This document shows, in pieces, positions 12,032 through 21,578 of a stretch of DNA of 26,491 bases. Position numbers and translations under genes: made by a program. Under the pieces are notes generated by a model. That model saw only the letters and a program-made list of their open reading frames with translations. It ran no database searches and was not told the DNA's origin. The DNA comes from Blautia glucerasea. GTDB lineage: Bacteria; Bacillota; Clostridia; Lachnospirales; Lachnospiraceae. The stretch lies in contig NZ_JAJBMO010000036.1 of NCBI RefSeq assembly GCF_020537505.1, forward strand, positions 1 to 26,491, given 5' to 3'. Positions within the stretch are counted from its first letter, which is position 1, and each line of letters opens with the position of its first letter.

Positions 12032-14453
12032 GAAAACTGTCGCAGATACCGGATACAAAAAAGTAGACAGAAAAGAGAAAAAGAAAAAAGAAAAGCAGGA
12101 GGAAAAACGCAGGCAGAAAAAACTGTCCGTCCAGCAGTCGATCGCTTATAAGGAAATGGGAAAAGATGGAATCTGCAGGGTACAGGGAAAAACGTATTCT
12201 AAGTGTATTCGCTTCTATGATATCAACTACCAGCTGGCTCAGAACGAAGATAAAAATGCGATCTTTGAAAACTGGTGTGATTTTCTCAATTACTTTGATG
12301 CCAGTATTCATTTTCAGCTGAGCTTTATCAATCATAAAAGCAGCATGAAAGAATTTGAACAGGTCATCCGGATCCGTCCTCAGGAGGATGCTTTTGACGA
12401 TGTCCGTATGGAATATGCCAAGATGCTGAAACAGCAGCTGGCGAAAGGAAATAATGGACTGGTGAAATCAAAATATATCACCTTTTCCATCGAAGCAGAC
12501 AATATCCGGGAAGCAAAGCCAAAGCTGGAACGTATTGAATCAGATATCCTGAACAACTTCAAGATCCTTGGAGTTCCGGCATATCCGCTGAATGGCGTGG
12601 AACGTCTGCAGATACTGTATGAGACTTTCAATCCGGATATCATGACAGACTTCCAGTTTGATTATGGTTCCATGATCCGGACAGGACTCAATACAAAGGA
12701 TTATGTGGCACCGACCAGTTTTGTATTCCGAGACAGAAATACGTTCCAAATGGGAAATACTATCGGGGCTGTCTCTTATCTGCAGATCCTGGCACCGGAG
12801 CTTACGGATAAGATGCTGGCAGAATTTCTGGATATCGATAAGAACCTGATCGTCAACCTGCATGTCCAGTCTGTGGATCAGATGAAGGCAATCAAGCTGG
12901 TAAAAAGCAAAGTGACGGATATCAACCGTATGAAAATCGAAGAACAGAAAAAAGCAGTCCGGGCCGGATACGATATGGATATCATTCCATCGGATCTGAA
13001 CACGTATGGCGGAGAAGCTAAGCGTCTGTTAGAAGACCTGCAGTCACGAAATGAGCGTATGTTCCTTGTAACAGCGCTCTTTTTAAATACTGCAAAGACA
13101 AAACAGGCACTGGATAATGCCATCTTCCAGACGGCCGGTATTGCACAGAAATATAACTGTGTGCTGAAACGTCTGGATTATCAGCAGGAAGAAGGATTGA
13201 TGAGCAGTGTTCCGTTGGGAGTAAATCATATCCCAATCAGGCGGGCTCTTACGACTACCAGTACAGCAATCTTTGTTCCGTTTACGACACAGGAGCTTTT
13301 TATGACAGGAGAATCCTTATATTACGGATTGAATGCACTCAGTAACAACATGATCATGGTGGATCGTAAAAAGCTCAAAAACCCGAATGGACTGATCCTT
13401 GGTACGCCTGGATCCGGTAAATCCTTTGCAGCAAAAAGAGAAATCACCAACGCTTTCTTTGTTACGAAGGATGACATTATCATCGGAGATCCGGAGGGTG
13501 AGTATTACCCACTGGTCCATGCACTTGGCGGACAGGTCGTACACATTTCACCAACCAGTAAGGATTATATCAATCCGATGGATATCAATATGGATTATTC
13601 CGATGATGACAATCCACTTGGTGTAAAATCTGATTTTGTCCTGTCTTTATGTGAGCTGATCATGGGAAGCAGGGATGGAATTGAAGCAGAGGAAAAATCA
13701 GTGATCGACCGCTGTCTTCCACTGGTGTATCAGAAGTACTTTGCAGATCCAAAACCGGAAAATATGCCGGTCCTTGGTGACCTGTATGACTGCCTCAGAA
13801 AGCAGAAAGAACCGCAGGCACAGAGAATTGCAACAGCGTTGGAAATCTATGTAAATGGATCACTGAAAGTATTTAACCATAGAACCAATGTGGAACTGAA
13901 TAACCGTATTGTCTGCTTTGACATCAAGGAACTTGGAAAGCAGCTGAAGAAAATCGGAATGCTCATCGTCCAGGATCAGGTATGGAACAGAGTTACGATC
14001 AACCGCGGCATCAAATCCACCAGGTACTATATCGATGAGTTCCATCTTCTGCTCAAAGAAGAACAGACAGCAGCTTATTCCGTAGAAATATGGAAGAGAT
14101 TCAGAAAATGGGGTGGTATTCCAAGTGGTATCACCCAGAATATCAAAGATCTTCTTGCCAGCAGGGAAATTGAAAATATCTTTGAGAACAGTGATTTTAT
14201 CCTGATGCTGAACCAGGCTGCAGGTGACAGACAGATCCTTGCAAAACAGTTGAATATTTCCCCATATCAGTTGTCTTATGTGACGAATTCCGGGGAAGGA
14301 GAAGGACTTCTTTTCTATGGAACAACAATTATTCCATTTAAGGACAAGTTCGATAAGAACTTGAAGCTGTACAGTTTGATGACTACAAAACCGGAAGAAG
14401 TTGAAAAACGAGAGAAAGAAATGGAGGCGGAAAAGCATGAAGGAAATCGATAA
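12012..14453 (+). CDS. VirB4-type conjugation ATPase (CD1110-like)
   Basis: 813 aa. Starts at TTG 12012 (M/LRKKKNKKTVADTG), 8 nt after AAAGGAGG (11996-12003); the longer frame from 11928 only shadows PrgI. The N-terminal part is highly basic (about residues 1-40), followed by the VirB4 N-terminal domain. Walker A GTPGSGKS is at about 464-471, an IIGDPEGEYYPL segment at about 491-503, Walker B YYIDEFHLLL at about 672-681, and the C-terminal QNIKDLL segment. VirB4 drives channel assembly and substrate transport. It overlaps PrgI and the following gene, so all three are tightly coupled. Length fits the family. Confidence 0.92.
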   Translation: MRKKKNKKTVADTGYKKVDRKEKKKKEKQEEKRRQKKLSVQQSIAYKEMGKDGICRVQGKTYSKCIRFYDINYQLAQNEDKNAIFENWCDFLNYFDASIHFQLSFINHKSSMKEFEQVIRIRPQEDAFDDVRMEYAKMLKQQLAKGNNGLVKSKYITFSIEADNIREAKPKLERIESDILNNFKILGVPAYPLNGVERLQILYETFNPDIMTDFQFDYGSMIRTGLNTKDYVAPTSFVFRDRNTFQMGNTIGAVSYLQILAPELTDKMLAEFLDIDKNLIVNLHVQSVDQMKAIKLVKSKVTDINRMKIEEQKKAVRAGYDMDIIPSDLNTYGGEAKRLLEDLQSRNERMFLVTALFLNTAKTKQALDNAIFQTAGIAQKYNCVLKRLDYQQEEGLMSSVPLGVNHIPIRRALTTTSTAIFVPFTTQELFMTGESLYYGLNALSNNMIMVDRKKLKNPNGLILGTPGSGKSFAAKREITNAFFVTKDDIIIGDPEGEYYPLVHALGGQVVHISPTSKDYINPMDINMDYSDDDNPLGVKSDFVLSLCELIMGSRDGIEAEEKSVIDRCLPLVYQKYFADPKPENMPVLGDLYDCLRKQKEPQAQRIATALEIYVNGSLKVFNHRTNVELNNRIVCFDIKELGKQLKKIGMLIVQDQVWNRVTINRGIKSTRYYIDEFHLLLKEEQTAAYSVEIWKRFRKWGGIPSGITQNIKDLLASREIENIFENSDFILMLNQAAGDRQILAKQLNISPYQLSYVTNSGEGEGLLFYGTTIIPFKDKFDKNLKLYSLMTTKPEEVEKREKEMEAEKHEGNR

Positions 14454-14895
14454 GATCCGAATCAGGCAGTGGAACCAGGATAATCCTTACATTCAGATGA
14501 AAAATCTGGAAAATGCACAGCCTGGATACCGTGTTCATACAGTCAATGATGATCATCATCTGTATGAACTTCCGCTGGAAACACAGAACATTATCCTTGA
14601 CTGGGTATTCTGGAATTTTTATCCGGCACAGAAAATCTATCCGCATCTTACCAGTGATGATCTGAAAGAAGTTCTGTATAAACGTACCCAGATCCATCTG
14701 CACAACAATCAGTTCAAGGAGGCTATGCTGATCAATGGTTTCTGGCCGAGAGATCCGAGTGAATTGAACTGGGTATTTCATATCCAGGCGAGCTCTCCAG
14801 CAATCAGGACACAGGCAGATGGTTATCCTGGTATCCCGATTATAGGACGCCAGGAACTGAATGAGTACAGAAAGAAAAGTTGTGCCAGGAGGTGA
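14437..14895 (+). CDS. Conserved ICE protein of unknown function (position of CD1109)
   Basis: 152 aa from ATG 14437 (GGAGG at 14424-14428), MKEIDKIRIRQWNQDNPYIQM and on. It has a His/Asp-rich segment VNDDHHLYELPLETQNIILDWVFWNFYPAQKIYPHLTSDDLK and no membrane segment or secretion signal. It overlaps the VirB4 stop by 17 bp and leads into the CD1108-type gene. I do not recognise a function. Its conserved position between the VirB4 ATPase and the wall hydrolase suggests a cytoplasmic accessory role in transfer (inference). Confidence 0.78.
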   Translation: MKEIDKIRIRQWNQDNPYIQMKNLENAQPGYRVHTVNDDHHLYELPLETQNIILDWVFWNFYPAQKIYPHLTSDDLKEVLYKRTQIHLHNNQFKEAMLINGFWPRDPSELNWVFHIQASSPAIRTQADGYPGIPIIGRQELNEYRKKSCARR

Positions 14896-14946
14896 TGACC
14901 TATAGCTGGAAAAGAATTTAAAGGCAAAGATAAAAAGGTCGCAAAG

Positions 14947-17190
14947 ATGACCAGGGATGGTCTGACAGAAGAAAATCTTCGTGATGGTAGTGTAAAAGAT
15001 ATCAGTCACAGGAGTCGAGGACGACCAGAAAATAAGGAAGAATTTGTTCCGGAACGGGAACGAAAAAAGGCTGAGAATGAAGATTCAAAATCGGGAAAAG
15101 GTAAACGACTGCAGATGGAAAAGATCCGGAAATCTTCTGTCCGGCAGGAAGCTGTTGAGGATACAGTTGAAGTCACACCGGAAGAAAAAGTATCCGGATA
15201 TCGAAAGAAACTGCATCGTCATGAAAAAATCCCGGATGATGATAATAATCTGAACAGCCAAAAGAAATCCATTCGGAAGAAGCAGCTGCAAAAACAGATG
15301 ACCAAAGAACAGGCAAAAGCCGGAAGATTATCTTTTGATGATGAAGGAAATCAGATGGTGAAAGGTGCTGGCATGAAACCGGGAGGGACAGCCGGGAAAT
15401 ACATTGCTACACAAGCTGTTATATCTGGCATGAAAGCAGTCACTTCCGAAGAGGAAGAAACAGATGAAAATGCAGGTGTGGAAAGTGCCAGACTTGCAGA
15501 GCGTGAAACAGAAGCTGCGTTACGTGGCCTACGTCATGCTCAGATCCGCAGCAAACGAACGGATGTGAAAACCCATCGCAGAGGTTATCGTGAGGCTACT
15601 GTAGAAAAGAAACTGAAATTTGGTTCTGCAGAAAGTATGGAAGGAGTCAAACATGCAGAATCGGTAAAGAACGCTGAGCAAAAGAGACATTTCTATAACC
15701 GCTTCTTTCAGAAAAAACGATATAAGGATGCATACCAGGCAGCCAGAGCCGGAAAATCCGCTGGCAGTCTAGGTGGAGCGACAACCATTACCGGTGTCGA
15801 GAACATGACGGTAAAAGCAAAGATTGCCTTGAAAGAGATTATAAAGCGTAATCGTGCCATGTTCGCAGGCATCGGTATTTTTGCGCTTCTTTTTCTTGTC
15901 ATAGCAGTATCTCTGGGGAGCTGCAGTGCCTCTATTGAGGGTGCTGGATCTGTGATCGGTATTACAACGTATCCAAGTTCAGACGAGGATATCTATGCTG
16001 CCGAAAACAGATATGCCGCTTTGGAAAGTGCCTTGAATCAGCAGATCAATGAGATGGAAAGAAGACATCCAAATTATGACGAGTATCAGTACAACATTGC
16101 TGAGATTGGTCATAATCCATACCATCTTATCTCGTATCTTACCGCAAAATACGGGGACTGGACGTACTCAGATGTTGAAAACGAGCTGCAATCTCTTTTT
16201 GAAGCACAATATCATCTGAATACAGAAGGTCGAACAGAAACGGTGACAGAAACCAGAAATGTTCGAGTCGGAGAATCATTAGGACAGGTAGTGACCAGCG
16301 GATATTGTAACTGTCGAATCTGTTGTGGTGTATGGTCCGGAGGTCCAACTGCCAGTGGTGCATATCCAACTGCAAACCATACCATTGCTGTAGATGCTTC
16401 CAATCCATTTGTGCCGATTGGCACTAAGGTAGTAATGAATGGTGTGGAATACACAGTTGAGGATACCGGAGCCTTTGCACGATATGGTGTCCAGTTTGAC
16501 GTTTACTATGATAACCATGCTGCAGCCTCTGCTCATGGACACCAGACCTGGGAAGCTTATATCGCAGATGACAATGGCAGTCAGGAAGTAACCGTTACCA
16601 GTACAAGCACCAAGAAGATTCTGTATGTGACACTGACAAATGGAAGTTTTGATGCTGTGGCAAGAGCCAATCTGAATGCAGAACAGCTGATTATTTACAA
16701 TGCGTTAAATACGACCTATGGAAACAGAAATTATCTGTGGGATGTAAACAATGTGACCAGTGGATCAGGCGGTAATGGAATGAGCTATGAGATTCCACCG
16801 GAAGCACTGCAGGATGAAGAATTTGCCCGGATGATCCGAGAAGCGGAAAAATATCTGGGAGTACCTTATGTATGGGGTGGTTACTCTCCGTCCGGATTTG
16901 ACTGCTCAGGATTCGTATCTTATGTCATTAACCACTGTGGTAATGGCTGGAACTATGGACGATTGACCGCAGATGGATTAAGAGGCGTATGTACTTATGT
17001 ATCACCGCAAGAAGCAAAACCAGGAGATCTGATCTTCTTCCAGGGAACGTATAACACATCCGGTGCAAGCCATGTGGGTATCTATGTCGGTAACAATATG
17101 ATGATCCATTGTGGGGATCCGATCCATTACTCAAATATCAGCACATCCTACTGGCAGCAACACTTCATGTGCTTTGGAAGACTGCCATAA
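14947..17190 (+). CDS. CD1108-type mobile element protein: membrane-anchored 3D-like + NlpC/P60 wall hydrolase
   Basis: 747 aa from ATG 14947, or 762 aa if AUA 14902 is used (see findings). Residues ~1-295 are hydrophilic and charged, probably cytoplasmic. One membrane segment at about 302-320 (FAGIGIFALLFLVIAVSL) is followed by an outer part. A cysteine-bearing 3D-like region (VTSGYCNCRICCG ... VAVDASNPFVPIGTKV ... VEDTGA ... FDVYYD) spans about 450-520. The C-terminal NlpC/P60 domain has DCSGF with catalytic Cys653, SHVGIY with His709, and HCGDP as the third position. Such two-domain hydrolases open the peptidoglycan for the conjugation channel (VirB1-like). All catalytic residues are present. 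Confidence 0.9.
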   Translation: MTRDGLTEENLRDGSVKDISHRSRGRPENKEEFVPERERKKAENEDSKSGKGKRLQMEKIRKSSVRQEAVEDTVEVTPEEKVSGYRKKLHRHEKIPDDDNNLNSQKKSIRKKQLQKQMTKEQAKAGRLSFDDEGNQMVKGAGMKPGGTAGKYIATQAVISGMKAVTSEEEETDENAGVESARLAERETEAALRGLRHAQIRSKRTDVKTHRRGYREATVEKKLKFGSAESMEGVKHAESVKNAEQKRHFYNRFFQKKRYKDAYQAARAGKSAGSLGGATTITGVENMTVKAKIALKEIIKRNRAMFAGIGIFALLFLVIAVSLGSCSASIEGAGSVIGITTYPSSDEDIYAAENRYAALESALNQQINEMERRHPNYDEYQYNIAEIGHNPYHLISYLTAKYGDWTYSDVENELQSLFEAQYHLNTEGRTETVTETRNVRVGESLGQVVTSGYCNCRICCGVWSGGPTASGAYPTANHTIAVDASNPFVPIGTKVVMNGVEYTVEDTGAFARYGVQFDVYYDNHAAASAHGHQTWEAYIADDNGSQEVTVTSTSTKKILYVTLTNGSFDAVARANLNAEQLIIYNALNTTYGNRNYLWDVNNVTSGSGGNGMSYEIPPEALQDEEFARMIREAEKYLGVPYVWGGYSPSGFDCSGFVSYVINHCGNGWNYGRLTADGLRGVCTYVSPQEAKPGDLIFFQGTYNTSGASHVGIYVGNNMMIHCGDPIHYSNISTSYWQQHFMCFGRLP

Positions 17191-17216
17191 ATGGGTGATT
17201 GAAGGGAGGTGAAAGT

Positions 17217-17525
17217 TTGAATAAAAAGATTAAAAAATATCTGGATGAAATTGCCAAAACAGAGAAAAAGATCGCGGATCTGCAGCAATATCTCAGAGGT
17301 GTCCAGGCTGCATTAAAGCAGGAAGAGGACAATGAGATGATCAGGTGCATCCGTGGTATGAAGATGGATAATGATCAGTTATATGATCTTTTGGATGGTA
17401 TCCAGAGTGGAAAAGTTAAATTTCAGGTAAGCAGGGAGTCTGACGATGAAGGTTCAGGCTCCTTTGTATTCACAGAAGAAAATAAGGAGGAATATCAGAA
17501 TGGTGAAATGGAAGAAAATGAATAA
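17217..17525 (+). CDS. DUF4315-family protein (CD1107A position)
   Basis: 102 aa. TTG 17217 (MNKKIKKYLDEIAKTEKKIADLQQYLRGVQ) follows GGGAGGTGA (17203-17211) by 5 nt; another TTG at 17199 would place the ribosome site inside the frame. Nearly all of the first 50 residues form an amphipathic helix/coiled coil, the usual DUF4315 form; the tail is acidic. It overlaps the next gene's start at 17500. Small accessory protein of the transfer module, function unknown. Confidence 0.82.
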   Translation: MNKKIKKYLDEIAKTEKKIADLQQYLRGVQAALKQEEDNEMIRCIRGMKMDNDQLYDLLDGIQSGKVKFQVSRESDDEGSGSFVFTEENKEEYQNGEMEENE

Positions 17526-18234
17526 GAAAATGGCAGGACTGCTGTTGGGAGTCATGATGCTTTTTACAGCATCAACCACAGCATTTGCCTATGTGGATGA
17601 ATCGGCAGAGGCATCCAAAGTAGAGACAACTCAGACGGAACAGTCAACAGACAAAGAAGAGAAAAAGGACGAGGCGACAAACACAAACGAGGTGCTGCCG
17701 GAAGATGGAACAGACAAGGGAACTGCATTTACGACACCTGGCAATGGTGAAGTCAAGGATGACATTACCGATGATTCCACAAAGGAATTTCTTACGGTTA
17801 CAACGAAGAATAACAACACTTTCTATATCGTGATCGACCGTAGTGCCACATCACAGAATGTCTATATGTTATCCCAGATTGATGAGAATGATCTGTCCGA
17901 ATTTCTGGATAAAGACAGCACTGCTACTGTCGTAACACCACAGCCAGATAAATCAAAGGTAGTGCTGGATGAAACAAATAATGAGGATGTAGACAAGGAA
18001 GCTACCATTGATCCGGAGAAAACAGCATCTGCAAAAACCAATATGGGTGCAATGGCAACAATCCTGATTTTGGCTCTCGGCGGTGTGGCAGCTTACTACT
18101 ACTTCAAGATCTATAAACCTAAAAAAGAGGAAGATGAGGATGATCAGCCGGAAGGTTTGGAAACAGGTGGACTGGAAGAAGTTCCGGATGAGGAAGAGTC
18201 TGAAGACGAAGATTTTGAAGAAAATGAAAAATAA
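17500..18234 (+). CDS. DUF4366-family surface/membrane protein (CD1107-type)
   Basis: 244 aa from ATG 17500 with AAGGAGG (17484-17490). The signal peptide (KKMAGLLLGVMMLFTASTTAFA, about 9-30) is followed by a Thr/Glu-rich linker and the conserved DUF4366 region KEFLTVTTKNNNTFYIVIDRSATSQNVYMLSQIDENDLSEFL (about 90-131). One membrane segment at about 184-203 (MGAMATILILALGGVAAYYYF) and an acidic tail end it. Located between DUF4315 and topoisomerase III as in related ICEs. Likely an extracellular structural part of the mating apparatus. Confidence 0.86.
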   Translation: MVKWKKMNKKMAGLLLGVMMLFTASTTAFAYVDESAEASKVETTQTEQSTDKEEKKDEATNTNEVLPEDGTDKGTAFTTPGNGEVKDDITDDSTKEFLTVTTKNNNTFYIVIDRSATSQNVYMLSQIDENDLSEFLDKDSTATVVTPQPDKSKVVLDETNNEDVDKEATIDPEKTASAKTNMGAMATILILALGGVAAYYYFKIYKPKKEEDEDDQPEGLETGGLEEVPDEEESEDEDFEENEK

Positions 18235-18306
18235 ATAAACTTTTTTAGTGGAGGGGGCTGTAAAACATGCTCTCTCCGTTTCGTTATATGAAGGAGGTAA
18301 TACATC

Positions 18307-20418
18307 ATGTATTTAGTAATTGCAGAAAAACCAAGTGTATCAAGAGCAATCGCAGAAGTGATTGGAGCACAGGAACGAGAAGACGGATATTTACAAGGAA
18401 CCGACTGTATGGTCAGCTGGTGCTTCGGACATCTGGCCGAATATGTTTCACCGGATGCTTACGATGAGAAATTTAACCAGTGGAGATATGAAGATCTCCC
18501 GATCATCCCGAAAGACTGGAAAGTTACAGTCTCAGAAGATAAGAAAGATCAGTTCTATATCTTAAAAAGACTGCTCAACAGTCCGGAAATTGAATACGTC
18601 GTAAATGCCTGTGATGCCGGACGTGAAGGAGAATTAATCTTCAAACATGTCTATGACTTATCCGGAAGTAAAAAGCCGGTGAAACGATTATGGATTAGTT
18701 CTCTGGAAGATTCAGCAATCCTTGATGGAATGCAGCATCTGAGATCCGCAGAGGAATACCGACATCTGGCCGAAGCTGCTGTATGCCGTTCTCAGGCTGA
18801 CTGGCTGGTAGGAATGAATGCAACCAGAGCTTACACCACAAAGTACTTCAAAAAGCTGACCGTTGGAAGGGTTCAGACACCGACACTTGCCATGTTGGTG
18901 GAACGTGCCGGACAGATCAGCAATTTCCAGAAAGAAAAGTATTTCAATGTGGAACTCGATTGTGATGGAATTCCGGCTGTAAAGCCAAAAATCTTTGATC
19001 CGGATGAGGCGGAACAGTTAAGAAGTAGATGCCAGGGAAGTGAAGCTATTGTCACAGCAGTAAAAGAAACGGAAAAGAAAGTAAAAGCACCAAAGCTTTA
19101 TGATCTGACCACACTGCAGAGAGAAGCAAACCGTATCTACGGAATGACAGCCAAACAGACACTGGATACCGCTCAGAGCCTGTATGAAAAGAAACTGATC
19201 ACTTATCCAAGAACGGACAGCCAGTATCTGACCGAAGATATGGAGCAGACAGCAAGAAATGTGGTTCGTCAGATTTATGAGAAATATCAACTGACAGGTC
19301 CGTTTGATCAGCCGGAGCAGCCAGATGTGAAGAAAGTCATGAATAACAGCAAGGTGACAGATCACCATGCAATCATTCCAACGATGGAACTTGCATCCTG
19401 CCATCTGGATGAATTGAAATCCTGGGAAGAAAAGATTCTTTTCCTGATTGCAGTCCATACGGTCATGGCAATGAGTAAGGATCACATTTACCAGGAAACA
19501 GAGATTGAAGTGGAATGCCAGGGAGAAATCTTCAAAGCAAAAGGAAGAACTGTGTTGCAGGATGGATGGAAACTCTTTGAAAACTGCTTCAAGAATAAGG
19601 ATCGCATGGCAATCGTAGATCCGGATCAGGAAATGAAAGAGAGGATGCCGAAAGTAACCCAGGGACAGACTTTCTATGCTGTAGCTGCAGAAAAGACAGA
19701 ACATTTTACATCGCCACCAAAACCATACAGTGAAGATACTCTCCTTGCAGCAATGGAAACTGCTGGAAATAAGGAATTCGATGAAGACACAGAAAAGAAA
19801 GGATTAGGAACTCCGGCAACAAGAGCTGGTATCATCGAAAAACTGATCTATTCCCAGTATGCCACCCGAAAAGGGAAACAGATCCTTCCAACAGATGATG
19901 GAAAAGTCCTTGTGGAGATCCTGCCAGACTTTCTGAAATCTGCAAGTATGACTGCAGAATGGGAAAATCAGCTGCTCTTGATGGAGCATGGAGAGATTGC
20001 ACCGGAACAGTTTATGACCGGGATCAAAAACATGCTGACCATGATGCTGAATGGATGCGATGCGATTTCCGAAGAAGAAACAAGAAGATTTCAGACCAGA
20101 GAAAGCATTGGAACATGTCCGGTATGTGGAAGCCTGGTATATGAAAGCAAAACCAACTTCTATTGTAGCAACCACGATTGTCACTTTGCTCTCTGGAAAG
20201 ATAACCGCTATCTGCAGAGCATGGAAAAAACCATGGATAAAAAGATGGCTGCAGAACTTCTGAAAAGTGGATGTGTGCATGTAAAAGACCTGTATTCCAG
20301 AAAGAAGAATATGTACTTTGAGGCAGATCTTCATATGGATGCAGATGAAACCGGAAGGGTGAATTTTTCTTTATCCTTTCCCAAAAAGAAACCAAAAAAC
20401 AAAAGCAAAAAGAAATAA
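18307..20418 (+). CDS. topB: DNA topoisomerase III (type IA)
   Basis: 703 aa. The TOPRIM domain begins MYLVIAEKPSVSRAIAEVIG and contains ACDAGREGELI (about 100-110). The active-site LITYPRTDSQYL has the catalytic tyrosine at residue 300. A C-terminal zinc-like segment CPVCGSLVYES ... FYCSNHDC (about 605-625) and a lysine-rich end follow. AAGGAGGT (18291-18298) sits 8 nt before ATG 18307. ICE-borne topoisomerase III probably removes linkages during transfer replication. Complete compared with chromosomal topB and ICE copies. Confidence 0.93.
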   Translation: MYLVIAEKPSVSRAIAEVIGAQEREDGYLQGTDCMVSWCFGHLAEYVSPDAYDEKFNQWRYEDLPIIPKDWKVTVSEDKKDQFYILKRLLNSPEIEYVVNACDAGREGELIFKHVYDLSGSKKPVKRLWISSLEDSAILDGMQHLRSAEEYRHLAEAAVCRSQADWLVGMNATRAYTTKYFKKLTVGRVQTPTLAMLVERAGQISNFQKEKYFNVELDCDGIPAVKPKIFDPDEAEQLRSRCQGSEAIVTAVKETEKKVKAPKLYDLTTLQREANRIYGMTAKQTLDTAQSLYEKKLITYPRTDSQYLTEDMEQTARNVVRQIYEKYQLTGPFDQPEQPDVKKVMNNSKVTDHHAIIPTMELASCHLDELKSWEEKILFLIAVHTVMAMSKDHIYQETEIEVECQGEIFKAKGRTVLQDGWKLFENCFKNKDRMAIVDPDQEMKERMPKVTQGQTFYAVAAEKTEHFTSPPKPYSEDTLLAAMETAGNKEFDEDTEKKGLGTPATRAGIIEKLIYSQYATRKGKQILPTDDGKVLVEILPDFLKSASMTAEWENQLLLMEHGEIAPEQFMTGIKNMLTMMLNGCDAISEEETRRFQTRESIGTCPVCGSLVYESKTNFYCSNHDCHFALWKDNRYLQSMEKTMDKKMAAELLKSGCVHVKDLYSRKKNMYFEADLHMDADETGRVNFSLSFPKKKPKNKSKKK

Positions 20419-20446
20419 GAAAACAGATTAGAGGAGGAAACGAAGA

Positions 20447-21496
20447 ATGAATTTTAATGAATTTGTAAATGAAGTAAAGGACAATATCAGACTCTTTTTA
20501 CCGAAGGATTATGAGAATGCCGAGGTGTCAACGATGGAGTGTCAGAAACTGAACCGTGCCTATACGGGATTGATGGTGAGAAAAGAAGGGGAGATGCTTA
20601 CTCCAACAATTAATCTTAACCAACTGTATGAAGCATATAAAGCACAGCCTGGCGTAACAATGGAAACTGTATGTAGAAAGATTGCAGATATAGTCATTGA
20701 GGCACCGATACAGGTTGATCTGAAATCCATTTTAAATTATGAAGATGTGAAGGACAAGCTGTTTATCCGTGTATCATCAGCCGAAGCAAATAAGGAAGTC
20801 CTCGAAAATGCGCCACACCATCTGAAGGAAGATCTCGCAATCACCTATCATGTGGCAGTAGGCAAGGATCAGGATGGATTAAGTTCCATGTTTATCAAGA
20901 ATGATCTGCTTGAACAGTATGGAATCTCTGCAGAACAGCTTCATGAAGATGCGATGAAAAGTTCACCGCGTGTCATGGCTCCGGAGGTATCAAGTATAGG
21001 TGCATTGATAGATGAAATGTACCAGAAAAATATTCTCATGCTGACACCGGATGAACGTGAAATGCTGCAGGAAACATTGCAGGAATCAAGCGAGATGCCG
21101 ACATTCTTTGTTGTTACGAATACAGACAGAATTGATGGAGCCGGTGTGATCTTTTATCCGGAATTCATGGATAGCATGGGGGAACTTCTTGGAAATGATT
21201 TCTTCATTTTGCCATCATCCATCCATGAAATGCTGGTCTTGCCAGATGACGGGCAAGTGGATGCAGAAATGTTAAGAGATATGGTAAAAGAAGTCAATGC
21301 GACTCAGGTAGCACCAGCAGAACGCCTTACCAATGATGTATATCACTTTGACACAAAGGATCACGTCTTTGAAAAAGCCGACAGATTTACAGAACGTCAG
21401 AAAGAAAAAGAAGCGCAGGCTGCAAAAACAGAGAAAGCAGGAAAAGAACAGCCGGATCAGAAACCGAAAACAAAGAAGCACGATATGGAACTCTAA
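20447..21496 (+). CDS. DUF5688-family protein
   Basis: 349 aa, MNFNEFVNEVKDNIRLFLPKDY and on. Starts at ATG 20447 after GAGGAGG (20431-20437). The N-terminal ETVCRKIADIVIEAP region and the later FFVVTNTDRIDGAGVIFYPEFMDSMGELLGNDFFILPSSIHEMLVLPDD section match DUF5688, a family common in clostridial ICEs. The C-terminal 45 residues are lysine/glutamate-rich and disordered. No catalytic motif. Role unknown; follows topB as in other ICEs. Confidence 0.85.
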   Translation: MNFNEFVNEVKDNIRLFLPKDYENAEVSTMECQKLNRAYTGLMVRKEGEMLTPTINLNQLYEAYKAQPGVTMETVCRKIADIVIEAPIQVDLKSILNYEDVKDKLFIRVSSAEANKEVLENAPHHLKEDLAITYHVAVGKDQDGLSSMFIKNDLLEQYGISAEQLHEDAMKSSPRVMAPEVSSIGALIDEMYQKNILMLTPDEREMLQETLQESSEMPTFFVVTNTDRIDGAGVIFYPEFMDSMGELLGNDFFILPSSIHEMLVLPDDGQVDAEMLRDMVKEVNATQVAPAERLTNDVYHFDTKDHVFEKADRFTERQKEKEAQAAKTEKAGKEQPDQKPKTKKHDMEL

Positions 21497-21528
21497 TATC
21501 AAGCATGAAACCCGTTAAATGAGCAAAC

Positions 21529-21558
21529 GCCCTGCGGCATAAGGAAATGTCGTGGGGC
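21529..21558 (+). promoter_or_regulatory. Strong hairpin between DUF5688 and the next small gene
   Basis: Bases 21529-21540 pair fully with 21547-21558 (12 pairs, including G-U pairs) around the loop AAGGAA. A short ATTTT follows, so it could be a weak terminator or a leader that processes or stabilises the mRNA. The next gene's ribosome site (AAAAGGAG, 21564-21571) is 6 bp downstream. Confidence 0.5.
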
Positions 21559-21578
21559 ATTTTGAAAAGGAGAAGATT

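Noticed and set aside
18267..18467. 66-codon frame starting just before topB with a GGAGGGGG upstream
   Set aside because: It overlaps most of its length with topB in another frame; it could at most be a short leader, and no conservation can be shown.
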